A DNA stretch of 64,000 nt from Blautia glucerasea. GTDB taxonomy: Bacteria; Bacillota; Clostridia; Lachnospirales; Lachnospiraceae. This document shows, piece by piece, positions 24,439 to 33,375 of this stretch. The translations under genes were made by a program, and so were the position numbers. The notes beneath the pieces were generated by a model, which was not told where the DNA came from, made no database searches, and was given only the letters and a program-made list of their open reading frames with translations. Numbering within the stretch: the first letter of the stretch is position 1; every line of letters starts with the position of its first letter. Location of the stretch: positions 1 to 64,000 of the forward strand of contig NZ_JAJBMO010000012.1 in the NCBI RefSeq assembly GCF_020537505.1, written 5' to 3'.

Positions 24439-27402
24439 ATGAAGTCTTTTAAAGTCAGCATCATTTTACCGGTGTATAACGTGGAAAAATACCTGGGTGC
24501 CTGCCTGGACAGCCTGTTGGCACAGACACTTGAGGACATAGAGATCGTAGCTGTCAACGATGGCAGTACAGATGGAAGCCTGCAGATTCTGCAGGCTTAT
24601 CAGGCGTTCCACCCGGAGAAGCTTTTTATCTATTCTACGGAGAATCATGGAGTAAGCCGTGCGCGAAATTACGGGTTTGCCCACTCTCATGGGGAATATG
24701 TATGGTTCGTGGACAGCGATGACTATGTGGAGACCGACGCCTGCCAGCTCCTCTATGAGAAGGCTGTGACAGACGGCAATGACCTTGTACTTTTCCGTTA
24801 TTATAATGTAGATTCTGAGACCGGCGAACGCACCGAATACGAGAATTCCTGCTATAACCAGAATTTCCGCATAGCTGACAAGCCTTACGAGCTTCCTGCC
24901 ATCTCCCCCTACCCCTGGATCAAATTTATTCACAGAGACCTGTTTTATGGACTTCACTTCCCGGAGGGAATCCGTTTCGAGGATCTCCCAGTGGCATATC
25001 TTCTGGCAGTGAAGGCCCGCTCCATCGGTTATCTGGATCATTGCTTCTATAATTACCGCAAGAACGTAGGATTTCTCAGCCATCTCACCCCATCCACCCT
25101 TCATATAAAGGACGCGGTCATTTTTATGAAGGAAGAGATGCAGAAGCTAGGATTTTTTGACCGATACCGGACGGAACTGGATTTTATCGCAGTCCGCCAC
25201 TTTTTTTACCGTTTCTGGAAGCTGCTTACCAATTATGAAGCAGACCAGAAGGAACTGAAGCTGCAATTGATCAATGAACTTTTTGACTATATGGAGACCG
25301 AAATCCCGGACTGGGAAACCAATCACTATGTTCTTTATTCCCTTCCACCCCATATTGTGCGTCTCCTTTGCCTTTATGCTTCCCGGCAGGAAATGATCCA
25401 GTTTGTAGAAGCCTGCACTGGCATGACCATTTCCCAGCAGAAAGCCTGGATTAAAGATTACAAGGCCTCTCACAGAACCGAACCTGGTATCCAGCCAGCC
25501 GAAATGCTCCGCCGGGAAAAAACAGCGGCCCAGTTTTACCGCTTTGCTTACACTGGAAGCCTGGCACCAGATCCCGAGCAGATTTTTCTGGAGTCCAGCC
25601 GGGGAAATGAGATTTCCCCGTGGATTCTCAAATTACTGGCTCACCTGATCCAGAATTTCAGCGAACACCATATTGTACTGTCTCTTGCAGAAGAGAAACA
25701 TCCTCTACTCCAGGCACTTTTGAACCGCTATCTTCCAGGCAGCGGAGTTTTGCCGGACAACCTCACTTTGATCTGCCCTGATACGGAAGAATATGGCAAA
25801 GCCCTTGCCCTTTCCGGCTATGTGATCACAGACAGCCCTCTGCCCTATTATTTCCAGAAGGAAACCGGGCAATTTGTACTGCTTCACTGTGGTCACGGGC
25901 TATATCCGGAAACGGTTCAGAATACCCCTGCTTCCACAGCAGATACCGGGCTCTGGCAGCACACCATGTTTATGGCAGATGCCTTGTATTTTAACAGCAT
26001 GCAGAACCGCAATATCTATATGAACGAATGTATGACAGATGGGATCTGCCCCACACCCTATATTATCGGAAATTCTGCAGATGCCCCGGTTGTTCCGGAG
26101 CAGTCCCACAGGGAGAAGATCCGCCGCAGCCTGCAGATGGACGGCATGCAGACTATTTTGTATGCCCCCCTTCTTCCCGGCTCCTACGTAACCGACTCCG
26201 CCCAGACTTTCCGCAATTTTATGTCTGCCCTTTACATAATCGACCAGGAGCTTGAAGATCATCAGGTTATGTATCTTCACCTTGACGGGGAAAAGCAGCT
26301 GGACTATTCCGTTTTTGCCCATGTCAGGGAAATGCCTTCTGATTTTGATGTCTCGGATTTTGCCTCCGCCTGTGACTTTTTCATTTCCGATTATCACAGC
26401 GCCCTTTCTGCGAGGTACAGCCCGGACACCCAGGTTCTGCGGTTCCTTTGCACAATTTACGGAAAACAGCACTTTAAATTCGTAGATTTTAATGGAAACG
26501 AGCGGATTGTAGATGAATTTTTCCAGGACTTTGCCGCTTTCAGCAATGCGCCACAGTTAGTCCGATATATTGGACAGGAAGAGCAGCAGGTTTCCGATGC
26601 CATCCAGCAAAGCGGTTTTCAAATCACCAACAGGCTGGTACGTGCATCTGCGAAAGCTGAGAATGGAATCGGGAATACTTCGGAAGAACAGTACCTTATT
26701 ACAGACATTGTAGACTTCTTACTTCATGGCAGACCATTGCCTTATTATGAGAGCCAGGTGGCTCCAGCCTCTTCTGCGCTTACTGCAGCCGAAGCAGCTG
26801 CACAGCCAGATTCTCCTGTTTCCAGCCAGCCCCGCCCCCGTGTTCTTTTCTTCACCGGGCGCAAGCTTTCCAGGAACCTGATCCGCGATTTCAATGTCCT
26901 GGCTGCCCAGGCTCCGGACAAGGAATTCTGGCTGGCTTACAACGATTTCCGGAATACGGACTCTGCCAGATATCTGGCACAGCTGGCACCGGAATGTTCC
27001 TATCTGCCTTTGAAGCCAGATCCGGAGAAGGGGAACCGCTGGAAGCTTGCCAGTGTACTTACCAGCAGAATGGGACTCCATACTCTTTATCCGCTATCCC
27101 ATATATTGGGCCTTGGAAAAGAAGAGTGCAAAAAATATCTTGGAAATGCCCAGTTTGATGAAGTGGTCATTACCTCCACAGACAGCATTAAAACCGTCGC
27201 CACTCTTCTGGCGGCTGCACCGTCTGTCTCCTATACCTTCGACACCTTTAGTCCGGAACGGTACAGCACTTCCAAGCCTTACAGATGCCAGATCGCATTT
27301 CTTTGCCGACTGCTGAAGGATGCTGGAAGTCCGGAGCTGCCGTCAGAGCTTACAGGACTGAAGTTTACTCAGAATGCTGGCAGAAATAAAGATAAAAGGT
27401 AA
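24439..27402 (+). CDS. Glycosyltransferase 2 fused to a TagF/TagB-like domain
   Basis: 987 residues, AGGAG seven bases before ATG (a TTG one codon earlier is less likely). Residues 1-215 are a GT2/GT-A domain: SIILPVYNVEKYLGACLDSLL, VNDGSTDGS, and the metal-binding DSDD in WFVDSDDYVE. The middle (about 550-700) resembles the Glyphos_transf fold of CDP-glycerol:polyglycerophosphate transferases (ILYAPLLPGSYV and ISDYHSALSARY, cf. SDYSS), though divergent. The C-terminal 200 residues resemble a further GT-B-like sugar-transfer or capsule domain. Likely builds a phosphodiester-linked or capsular surface polymer. Divergent from the pilus operon and followed by related genes on the same strand. 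The first domain is certain, the others tentative. Confidence 0.8.
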   Translation: MKSFKVSIILPVYNVEKYLGACLDSLLAQTLEDIEIVAVNDGSTDGSLQILQAYQAFHPEKLFIYSTENHGVSRARNYGFAHSHGEYVWFVDSDDYVETDACQLLYEKAVTDGNDLVLFRYYNVDSETGERTEYENSCYNQNFRIADKPYELPAISPYPWIKFIHRDLFYGLHFPEGIRFEDLPVAYLLAVKARSIGYLDHCFYNYRKNVGFLSHLTPSTLHIKDAVIFMKEEMQKLGFFDRYRTELDFIAVRHFFYRFWKLLTNYEADQKELKLQLINELFDYMETEIPDWETNHYVLYSLPPHIVRLLCLYASRQEMIQFVEACTGMTISQQKAWIKDYKASHRTEPGIQPAEMLRREKTAAQFYRFAYTGSLAPDPEQIFLESSRGNEISPWILKLLAHLIQNFSEHHIVLSLAEEKHPLLQALLNRYLPGSGVLPDNLTLICPDTEEYGKALALSGYVITDSPLPYYFQKETGQFVLLHCGHGLYPETVQNTPASTADTGLWQHTMFMADALYFNSMQNRNIYMNECMTDGICPTPYIIGNSADAPVVPEQSHREKIRRSLQMDGMQTILYAPLLPGSYVTDSAQTFRNFMSALYIIDQELEDHQVMYLHLDGEKQLDYSVFAHVREMPSDFDVSDFASACDFFISDYHSALSARYSPDTQVLRFLCTIYGKQHFKFVDFNGNERIVDEFFQDFAAFSNAPQLVRYIGQEEQQVSDAIQQSGFQITNRLVRASAKAENGIGNTSEEQYLITDIVDFLLHGRPLPYYESQVAPASSALTAAEAAAQPDSPVSSQPRPRVLFFTGRKLSRNLIRDFNVLAAQAPDKEFWLAYNDFRNTDSARYLAQLAPECSYLPLKPDPEKGNRWKLASVLTSRMGLHTLYPLSHILGLGKEECKKYLGNAQFDEVVITSTDSIKTVATLLAAAPSVSYTFDTFSPERYSTSKPYRCQIAFLCRLLKDAGSPELPSELTGLKFTQNAGRNKDKR

Positions 27403-27521
27403 CAGTTCCGTACCTTTACCGTTATACGCTTCGCGGAATACAGCGTCCTGAATCGATATAAGAAGAGGCTTTATAATAACTGTGAAAGCCGTAATCAACA
27501 GCATTTTTAAGGAGGAGCCCC

Positions 27522-28070
27522 ATGTCAGAATCTTTTCTGAATGATGACATACTTTATTTTAAGAATTTAATACAAGATGGCAGGGATCTGCATAACCCCT
27601 CCAAGCCCTCTAAAGCCGCCACGGATTCCGTAAAAAACACCGCGGCACCGGAAGCTTCCTGCGCCGACAATTCCTATGATGCCAGTAGCGCGCTTTTCAC
27701 CCGCCAGCAGGCTTACCACACCAACCAGGTTTACGATTCCATCCGGGATCTTCTTATGGAAGATTACGCCATCTGGAACCAGTATAAATATCTTTACCAT
27801 GCCAGAAAATATAGGGCTTATCTCTCCACTGTAGAGCACGCAGAACCTGCCTGCCGCCAGGAATATCTCCAGCGGTTCAGCCGGGAGTTTAAACGGGCAC
27901 AGGACCTGGGGGAATTGGATCTTTCCCAGTTTTCCCCAGAGGAGAAAGAACGCCTGCTGTTTATTATGAAAGAGCCCAACCGTTTTTATAGGACTTATTA
28001 CGAAGGTTCTGCCGGTAAGCCCGGACTTTTTCACCGATTGAAAAACACATTAAAGAAAATCCTTAAATAG
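27522..28070 (+). CDS. Standalone glycosyltransferase-tail-like protein
   Basis: 182 residues with a strong TAAGGAGGAG site. The first 65 residues are low-complexity Ser/Ala/Asp. Residues 65-182 are helical (YDSIRDLLMEDYAIWNQYKYLYHARKYRAYL, then a FSREFKRAQDLGELDLSQFS segment). They look like the helical extension that often follows the GT2 domain in clostridial glycosyltransferases. No catalytic motif is present. It sits between two GT2 genes, so it may be an accessory or scaffold subunit, or a fragment that became a gene. Function unassigned. Confidence 0.6.
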   Translation: MSESFLNDDILYFKNLIQDGRDLHNPSKPSKAATDSVKNTAAPEASCADNSYDASSALFTRQQAYHTNQVYDSIRDLLMEDYAIWNQYKYLYHARKYRAYLSTVEHAEPACRQEYLQRFSREFKRAQDLGELDLSQFSPEEKERLLFIMKEPNRFYRTYYEGSAGKPGLFHRLKNTLKKILK

Positions 28071-28177
28071 TGAGCAGCCGTGCTCTTTGAACGAGCAATG
28101 CTTCCTACCGAAAAGTAAGAAGATAGAATCAATCAAAATAAAGCAATCTCAAAAACTATGAAGGAGGAAGATTTCAC

Positions 28178-29512
28178 ATGAAAAAGAAACAACAAAGCTC
28201 TGCAGCATTTAGTTTCATCACCAAATTACTGGTCTTTTTAGCAGTCATTGTTTTTGCCGGAAATGCAGGGACCCATCTGACACAGGCGCAAAGCTATGTC
28301 TATGATGACGATGATGACTACTACTACGATGACGATAATTACGAAGAATACACCCTGGAACTGAAGTCCACAGAATCAATTTCTGCTGCACGGCTTGCAG
28401 TTCATGCCGTGTTAGACCCATACATCACCTACATAGATGTATACCGAGCAGATTCCAATCCTGCACAGGGTGGTGCTTTTCGCCTGATCGATACCGTTAA
28501 ATTCGGCAGCTGGGCAAAATACGGGAATTCCGAATATTGGCAGCATGATGGCGAAAAAAAGGTTGTCACTGCATATTCCAGGGATCCTCATGCCGATAAC
28601 GCCGTTAACTATGTACTGATGGATACCAGTACTTATCTTGGCCGCACTTATTACTACAAACTGGTTACAGAAGGCGTTGTCTACGGTTCCCAGATCAGTT
28701 CCAATGTCATATCTGGTCAGACCAAACTGGAGACCACAGATCTTACCAAGTGCTGCTCTGCAGATGGAAAAACAGTCAAGCTGGAATGGTACACCGCTGA
28801 AAAAGCCCAGGGCTACCAGATTTACCGAAAAAACGGCAAGAAATGGAAAAAAATAAAAACCATTACCAAGGGCAACACCTATAAATACACTGATAAAAAA
28901 GTAAAAAAAGGCAAAACCTATCAATATAAGGTACGCGCATACAGTAAAGTCAACGGAAAAACCTATTACAGCAGTTACGGAAAAATCCAAAAAGTGGCTC
29001 TGAAAAATCCAACTGTAAAAGGCAGCTATTATGTCGGCAGCGTTTACGGACCAGCCCTTAACAATAAGGAACTTTTACAGGTAAGACGAGTGGTCCAGAG
29101 CTTCAAAAACAATTATATCACAACTGGAATGAGCAGCTACCAGAAGACCCTGGCAGCTTTCAACTACCTTCGCAGCAACTGTGCTTATGCATGGAAAGGC
29201 TGGCAGTACAACAATGCCAACACAGCATGGGGCGCTCTTGTTTATGGCGAAGCCCAGTGCTCCGGCTATGCAAGAGCCATGAAAGCTCTCTGCGATGCCA
29301 TTGGCGTTCCCTGCTACTATGTACATGCAAATGCCAAGGCCATCAACCCAAGCCACCAGTGGAATGAGGTAAAAGTAGGTGGCAAATGGTATATTGTAGA
29401 CGCTCAGAGCGGTGCCTTCCTGATTGGCTCCAAAACCTGGAAAAACGCAGGGCTTGCATGGAATACCAAGGGTCTTCCAAAATGCAGCACAACCGACTAT
29501 AAGAAAAAATAA
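28178..29512 (+). CDS. Exported transglutaminase-like (cysteine protease fold) protein with Fn3-like domain
   Basis: 444 residues, AAGGAGGAA before ATG. Signal peptide 1-38 (KKK start, hydrophobic LLVFLAVIVFAGNA, cleavage near AQS), then an Asp/Tyr-rich stretch 41-58. A Lys-rich fibronectin-III-like domain spans about 195-275. The Transglut_core is at 320-410, with Cys361 in QCSGYARAMKALCDAIGVPC, His393 in PSHQWNEV and Asp408 in WYIVDAQ. All three catalytic residues are present. Such exported proteins in Firmicutes are thought to act on cell-wall peptides or surface proteins. Neighbouring glycosyltransferases suggest an envelope role; the substrate is unknown. Confidence 0.85.
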   Translation: MKKKQQSSAAFSFITKLLVFLAVIVFAGNAGTHLTQAQSYVYDDDDDYYYDDDNYEEYTLELKSTESISAARLAVHAVLDPYITYIDVYRADSNPAQGGAFRLIDTVKFGSWAKYGNSEYWQHDGEKKVVTAYSRDPHADNAVNYVLMDTSTYLGRTYYYKLVTEGVVYGSQISSNVISGQTKLETTDLTKCCSADGKTVKLEWYTAEKAQGYQIYRKNGKKWKKIKTITKGNTYKYTDKKVKKGKTYQYKVRAYSKVNGKTYYSSYGKIQKVALKNPTVKGSYYVGSVYGPALNNKELLQVRRVVQSFKNNYITTGMSSYQKTLAAFNYLRSNCAYAWKGWQYNNANTAWGALVYGEAQCSGYARAMKALCDAIGVPCYYVHANAKAINPSHQWNEVKVGGKWYIVDAQSGAFLIGSKTWKNAGLAWNTKGLPKCSTTDYKKK

Positions 29513-29529
29513 CAAAACAGGTGACAATC

Positions 29530-30501
29530 TTGGAAAATATAAAAGTTTCAGTAATCCTTCCCGTTTATAAAACAGAACCTTACCTGCGGCAATGCCTGGA
29601 CAGCATCGTGAACCAGACTTTAAAGGAGATTGAGATTATTTGTGTGAATGACAGTTCCCCGGACAATTCTCTCTCCATCCTGGAAGAGTATGCTGCCCGG
29701 GATCCCAGAATACAGATCCTCACACAGCCCAATGGAGGTGCCGGAGCAGCCCGCAACAACGGCATGCGCCATGCACATGGAAAATACCTTTCCATTCTGG
29801 ATTCCGACGACTTCTTTGAACCAGCTATGTTAGAAGAAGCTTACCAAAAGGCTGAAGAAGTTTCCGCAGATCTGGTGGTTTTCCGGTGCAACCAGTACTT
29901 CACCGAAACCGGAGAATATAAGGAAATCCCATGGACTCTGCGTATCAAGCATGTTCCTCCATATGAGCCATTTTCCCACAGGCAGCTGACCATGAACGTA
30001 TTCCGGGTTTTCCAGGGCTGGGTATGGGACAAGCTTTATCTCCGGTCCTTTGTGGAAGAAAAGGGACTGCTTTTTCAGGAACAGCGCACCAGCAACGATA
30101 TGTATTTCGGCTTTTCCGCTACTGCACTTGCAAAAAAAATAGCGGTAATCGACAAGCTTTTTGTCCATTACCGCATTGATGCTGCGGACTCCCTCTCCAA
30201 AACAAGGGAAAAATCCTGGCAATGTTTTTACAATGCCTTATGTGGAATCCGGGAGAAACTGAAAAAAGAAGGGATTTTCCCAGAGCTGGAGAAGGATTTT
30301 ATCAACTATTCCCTGCGTTCCTGTCTCTGGAATCTGGAAACTCTCGCCGAGCCAACCCGCACCACCCTGGAGAAAAAGCTGGTACAGGAATGGTTCAGGG
30401 ACTTGGGAATTAAGGGAAAGGACGCCTCCTTTTTCCAGGATTCCAGGGATTATGCAAAATATCTGGAGATTATAAAAGCATATCCGGACTACCAAAATTA
30501 G
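29530..30501 (+). CDS. Glycosyltransferase family 2
   Basis: 323 residues from TTG 29530, chosen because AGGTGA lies five bases upstream; the GTG at 29521 overlaps that site. GT-A fold: VSVILPVYKTEPYLRQCLDSIV, VNDSSPDNS, and DSDDFFEP as the DxD metal site near residue 95. The C-terminal half is the helical part typical of clostridial capsule and surface-glycan transferases. It starts 18 bases after the transglutaminase-like gene, so probably cotranscribed. Donor and acceptor cannot be told from sequence. Confidence 0.85.
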   Translation: MENIKVSVILPVYKTEPYLRQCLDSIVNQTLKEIEIICVNDSSPDNSLSILEEYAARDPRIQILTQPNGGAGAARNNGMRHAHGKYLSILDSDDFFEPAMLEEAYQKAEEVSADLVVFRCNQYFTETGEYKEIPWTLRIKHVPPYEPFSHRQLTMNVFRVFQGWVWDKLYLRSFVEEKGLLFQEQRTSNDMYFGFSATALAKKIAVIDKLFVHYRIDAADSLSKTREKSWQCFYNALCGIREKLKKEGIFPELEKDFINYSLRSCLWNLETLAEPTRTTLEKKLVQEWFRDLGIKGKDASFFQDSRDYAKYLEIIKAYPDYQN

Positions 30502-30556
30502 ACTTCATAGGGAATCCGGAACTGGACAGATCATTACAGGAAACCGTGCCTGCCCC

Positions 30557-32587
30557 TCACGCACCTTCGTTATTCGCCCTGCTCACCGACTTCTTCCTGT
30601 GCTTCTTCGCCTCATAAAGCTGCTGGTCAGCCAGGGAGATCACCTGTTGGATGTCTGTTGAAATATTTGGGCGGAATTCGGCAATTCCAAGGGAAATCTC
30701 CACCAGGAAAGGCTTGCCGGATTTCTCATTAAACAGCCTGCACGCCATCTTCACACGCTCCCGGAATTTTTCCCCGAAATCTGCTTCCTCGCACTCCAGC
30801 ATGATAATATACTCATCACCGCCCACACGCCCCAGAATATCATTGCTGCGAAGGCATCCCTTTAATATTTCGGCAACACTCCTAAGGGCAAAGTTCCCCG
30901 CCGGATGCCCCCAGGTGTCGTTAATCTCTTTTAGGTGATCCAGATCACCGTAGATCATGTACGCCCTCTGACCATTCCCGGCCTGGCAAACCCGTTTGGT
31001 GTGTTCCATAAACCCACGCAGGTTCAGAAGGCCGGTCAGCTCATCATACTCGGAAATAATACCAAGAACACGGTTTTTCTCCTTGATTTCTTCCATATTC
31101 CTGGACATCTCCAGCCGTCTGGCCGCCTCTGCCTTGCTGATTTCCAGATAATGCAGGGACAGACCGATCTGCAGACTGATCACATAGAAGAAAGGAAAAT
31201 CCTCCTGGTCAATGTCACAGGCCAGTAGTCCGTACTGCTTCTCCCCTGAAAAAAGAAGAAAAACCATAAACTGGTGGCGCTCTTCGTCCTCCATCAGATC
31301 ACAGATTCCGTTTTCCTTCATAACCAGCGGCCTTTCGTAAGCGGCCTTGGTAATGATCCTGCCATTCTCATAGCTGGCAGCAAGATGAAGATTATAAGGG
31401 CAGGTCCACTTCCGTTTTCCATCGTAAACAATCGGTTCATCCAGAAGAAAAAGATGAGTACATCTTGTATGAAGCTCCCGCATTTTCTCCATGATCTCTT
31501 TCAGAAAAGCCTGCTCGTCATCCATGCAGTCGTTTAAATCCCGGGCAAGGACCGGAATAAACCAGGATTTCCTCTGAAAACTGATCAGCTCCAGCTTCAT
31601 TCCGGCAATTGTCTTATTCAGCCTGTGCACCTGGGCACCAAGTCCCACTGGCGTCTCTTTCTTCGAAGCATCCTCTGACACACAGCCGCAGGACTCTCTT
31701 TTTACAAAAGAAACCGGCACCCGTCTGGATACCGCTCCCTTTCCGGGGTCTTTTCCATCCAGGCGGTTCACCAGATCATAGACTGCCATTTTGCCCATAA
31801 GCTCCCCGTCCTGCTGAACCGTGGTAAGAGGCGGTTCCATCCCGGAGGCACGCTCGCAATCGTCAAATCCGGTAATCATAATATCCCTGCCAATCACAAG
31901 CCCACGCTTCTCGCAGACACGATAACCGGCAAAAGCCATCTCATCATTGGCAAACACAATGGCCTGGGCATCCGGGTTACTGTCCAGAAGGCGTTCCACC
32001 TGTCTGTCCACAAACTCGGAATAATCCCCCTGTGTAATCATTTCAGGGGTTACAGGAAGCCCGTATTTCTTCATGGTTTCCAGATAAGCTTCCTTACGCT
32101 CAATGGCATCTGTGTTGTGCTCCGGTCCTGCCACAAACAGAATTCTGGACAGATGATGCTCTTCCACCAGATGGGAAACGACCATCGCGATACCGCCTTT
32201 GTTGTCGCAGATCAGGGAGTGGCAATTGGGCACATCCACGATTTCCGTAAGAAAAACCGTAGTGATCCCGTTGTATTTCCGGGCAAATTCATTGGGATCA
32301 TCCTCCCGCAGCTGGATTCCCAGTGTTCCATAATTAATGATCAGACCATCCAGGCCGCCGATCAGGCTGTAGTCATGTATGGTATTAAATTGATAGTCAT
32401 AGGAATTTTTCTGTTTGCTTCCCAGGACATCTTCGAAAAAGTCCTTAGTCCGGGTTCCCAGAAAAAAACAGACATTTACGTCCAGCTCTGCCGCCGCCTC
32501 AGAAATCCCCTTGATATGCTCTTTTGGAAAATAGGTATGCACTCCTCCGATGAGGACTCCAAGATTATACCTCTTTTTTTCTTCCAT
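30557..32587 (-). CDS. Diguanylate cyclase with LacI-type sugar-binding sensor domain
   Basis: 676 residues from ATG 32587 (GAGGTG seven bases upstream; an in-frame GTG lies six bases before). Residues 1-300 are a periplasmic-binding/LacI-type ligand domain (LGVLIGGV, DGLIINYG, ILFVAGPEHNTDAIERKEAYLETM, AIVFANDEMAFAGY, ITGFDDCE) but without a helix-turn-helix and without a signal peptide, so it senses ligands in the cytoplasm. A linker of about 200 residues with a short coiled coil leads to a GGDEF domain (about 515-670): DELTGLLNLRGF, FGDLDHLKEINDTWGHPAGN-like substrate site, and GGDEY. It should make c-di-GMP in response to a small molecule, perhaps a sugar. Confidence 0.85.
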   Translation of the reverse strand: MEEKKRYNLGVLIGGVHTYFPKEHIKGISEAAAELDVNVCFFLGTRTKDFFEDVLGSKQKNSYDYQFNTIHDYSLIGGLDGLIINYGTLGIQLREDDPNEFARKYNGITTVFLTEIVDVPNCHSLICDNKGGIAMVVSHLVEEHHLSRILFVAGPEHNTDAIERKEAYLETMKKYGLPVTPEMITQGDYSEFVDRQVERLLDSNPDAQAIVFANDEMAFAGYRVCEKRGLVIGRDIMITGFDDCERASGMEPPLTTVQQDGELMGKMAVYDLVNRLDGKDPGKGAVSRRVPVSFVKRESCGCVSEDASKKETPVGLGAQVHRLNKTIAGMKLELISFQRKSWFIPVLARDLNDCMDDEQAFLKEIMEKMRELHTRCTHLFLLDEPIVYDGKRKWTCPYNLHLAASYENGRIITKAAYERPLVMKENGICDLMEDEERHQFMVFLLFSGEKQYGLLACDIDQEDFPFFYVISLQIGLSLHYLEISKAEAARRLEMSRNMEEIKEKNRVLGIISEYDELTGLLNLRGFMEHTKRVCQAGNGQRAYMIYGDLDHLKEINDTWGHPAGNFALRSVAEILKGCLRSNDILGRVGGDEYIIMLECEEADFGEKFRERVKMACRLFNEKSGKPFLVEISLGIAEFRPNISTDIQQVISLADQQLYEAKKHRKKSVSRANNEGA

Positions 32588-32778
32588 CTTCACACCTCTG
32601 CTTGCTGCAAAAATTTGATATTTTTTCTTTCTCCTTCATATGGCACTTTATCTTTTTTTTACGTTCTGTCTTATCCAAAATCAGCTTTTGGCTTTCGTCT
32701 ATTATAACAATATTTCCCATAGCATGTAAAGTCGCTTTTGTGAATTTTCGCTAAATATGTGAATATTTTACCCCCTCA

Positions 32779-32807
32779 TTGCAGAGCAGATTTTTTTCTG
32801 GTATACT
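32779..32807 (+). promoter_or_regulatory. Promoter of the 76-residue conserved gene
   Basis: TTGCAG 32779-32784, 17-base spacer, TATACT 32802-32807. The leader to the ATG at 32989 is about 175 bases and contains a short copy of the MITE-like repeat family (32900-32963). Confidence 0.55.
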
Positions 32808-32899
32808 TTAGGCATCAAGCGCACATCTGTAAATTAAAGCAGTAAAGAATTGGACTTTACCGGTTATAGAGGGAACCGTTTCAATCGTCCCGGAGCATA

Positions 32900-32963
32900 T
32901 TAAAAAAGACTTTCTGCAAAGTGCGGCATGCAGCTTGCGGAAACGATTTTTTAAACACACTCT
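32900..32963. repeat. Short copy of the palindromic repeat family B
   Basis: Shares the core TTTCTGCAA ... GCGG.ATGCAG.TTGCGG and the ending ATTTTTTAAACACACTCTGA with the full element at 53877-54042. Left and right halves pair as an imperfect hairpin. It lies within the leader of the 76-residue gene. Confidence 0.5.
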
Positions 32964-32988
32964 GACGCCTGATAGGAAGGATAAAAAA

Positions 32989-33219
32989 ATGGCAATTAAC
33001 CCCATGAAATTACTTGAACTCAAGAACCTGTGGAGCGCTTTTACAAGGCGTCACCCGAAATTCCCACAATTTATTTCCGCCGTGCAGCAGGCCGGTATTT
33101 CTGAAGGAACCGTGATCGAGGTTCAGATCACCACACCGGATGGCAGAACCTTCACTTCCAACCTGAAAGTACAGCCGGAAGACATCGCGGCTATAAAAAG
33201 TCTACAGAATTACCAATGA
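32989..33219 (+). CDS. Conserved small protein of unknown function
   Basis: 76 residues from ATG 32989 with GGAAGGA upstream; longer in-frame starts lie in the repeat and lack a site. Predicted as an N-terminal helix (MKLLELKNLWSAFTRRHPKFPQFISAVQQAG) followed by a short beta hairpin (GTVIEVQITTPDGRTFTSNLKV) and a final helix. No motif of known function. It has its own promoter and is followed by the glgCD promoter. The sequence feels like one conserved across Lachnospiraceae, but that was not checked. Confidence 0.7.
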   Translation: MAINPMKLLELKNLWSAFTRRHPKFPQFISAVQQAGISEGTVIEVQITTPDGRTFTSNLKVQPEDIAAIKSLQNYQ

Positions 33220-33270
33220 ATATTTAGTTAAATTTCATCTGCATTTTACAACATTTTTGCACAAAAAAAA

Positions 33271-33299
33271 TTGTACTTTCAGCGAAAATATTGTATAAT
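33271..33299 (+). promoter_or_regulatory. Promoter of glgC-glgD
   Basis: TTGTAC 33271-33276, 17-base spacer, TATAAT 33294-33299: close to the housekeeping consensus. The leader of about 70 bases contains a perfect 10-bp hairpin (TTACTATTCA 33313-33322 with 33337-33346) just before the ribosome binding site. Confidence 0.75.
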
Positions 33300-33312
33300 A
33301 TGGCTCAAAGCA

Positions 33313-33346
33313 TTACTATTCACTGATTCATTGCTATGAATAGTAA
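33313..33346 (+). promoter_or_regulatory. Leader hairpin of glgC
   Basis: 10-bp perfect stem with a 14-base loop in the 5' leader, ending 29 bases before the glgC ATG and shortly before GTGAGGG. It may protect the transcript or modulate initiation. No riboswitch class recognised. Confidence 0.5.
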
Positions 33347-33375
33347 CCTTAAAGAAATGAAAGTGAGGGTTCACC

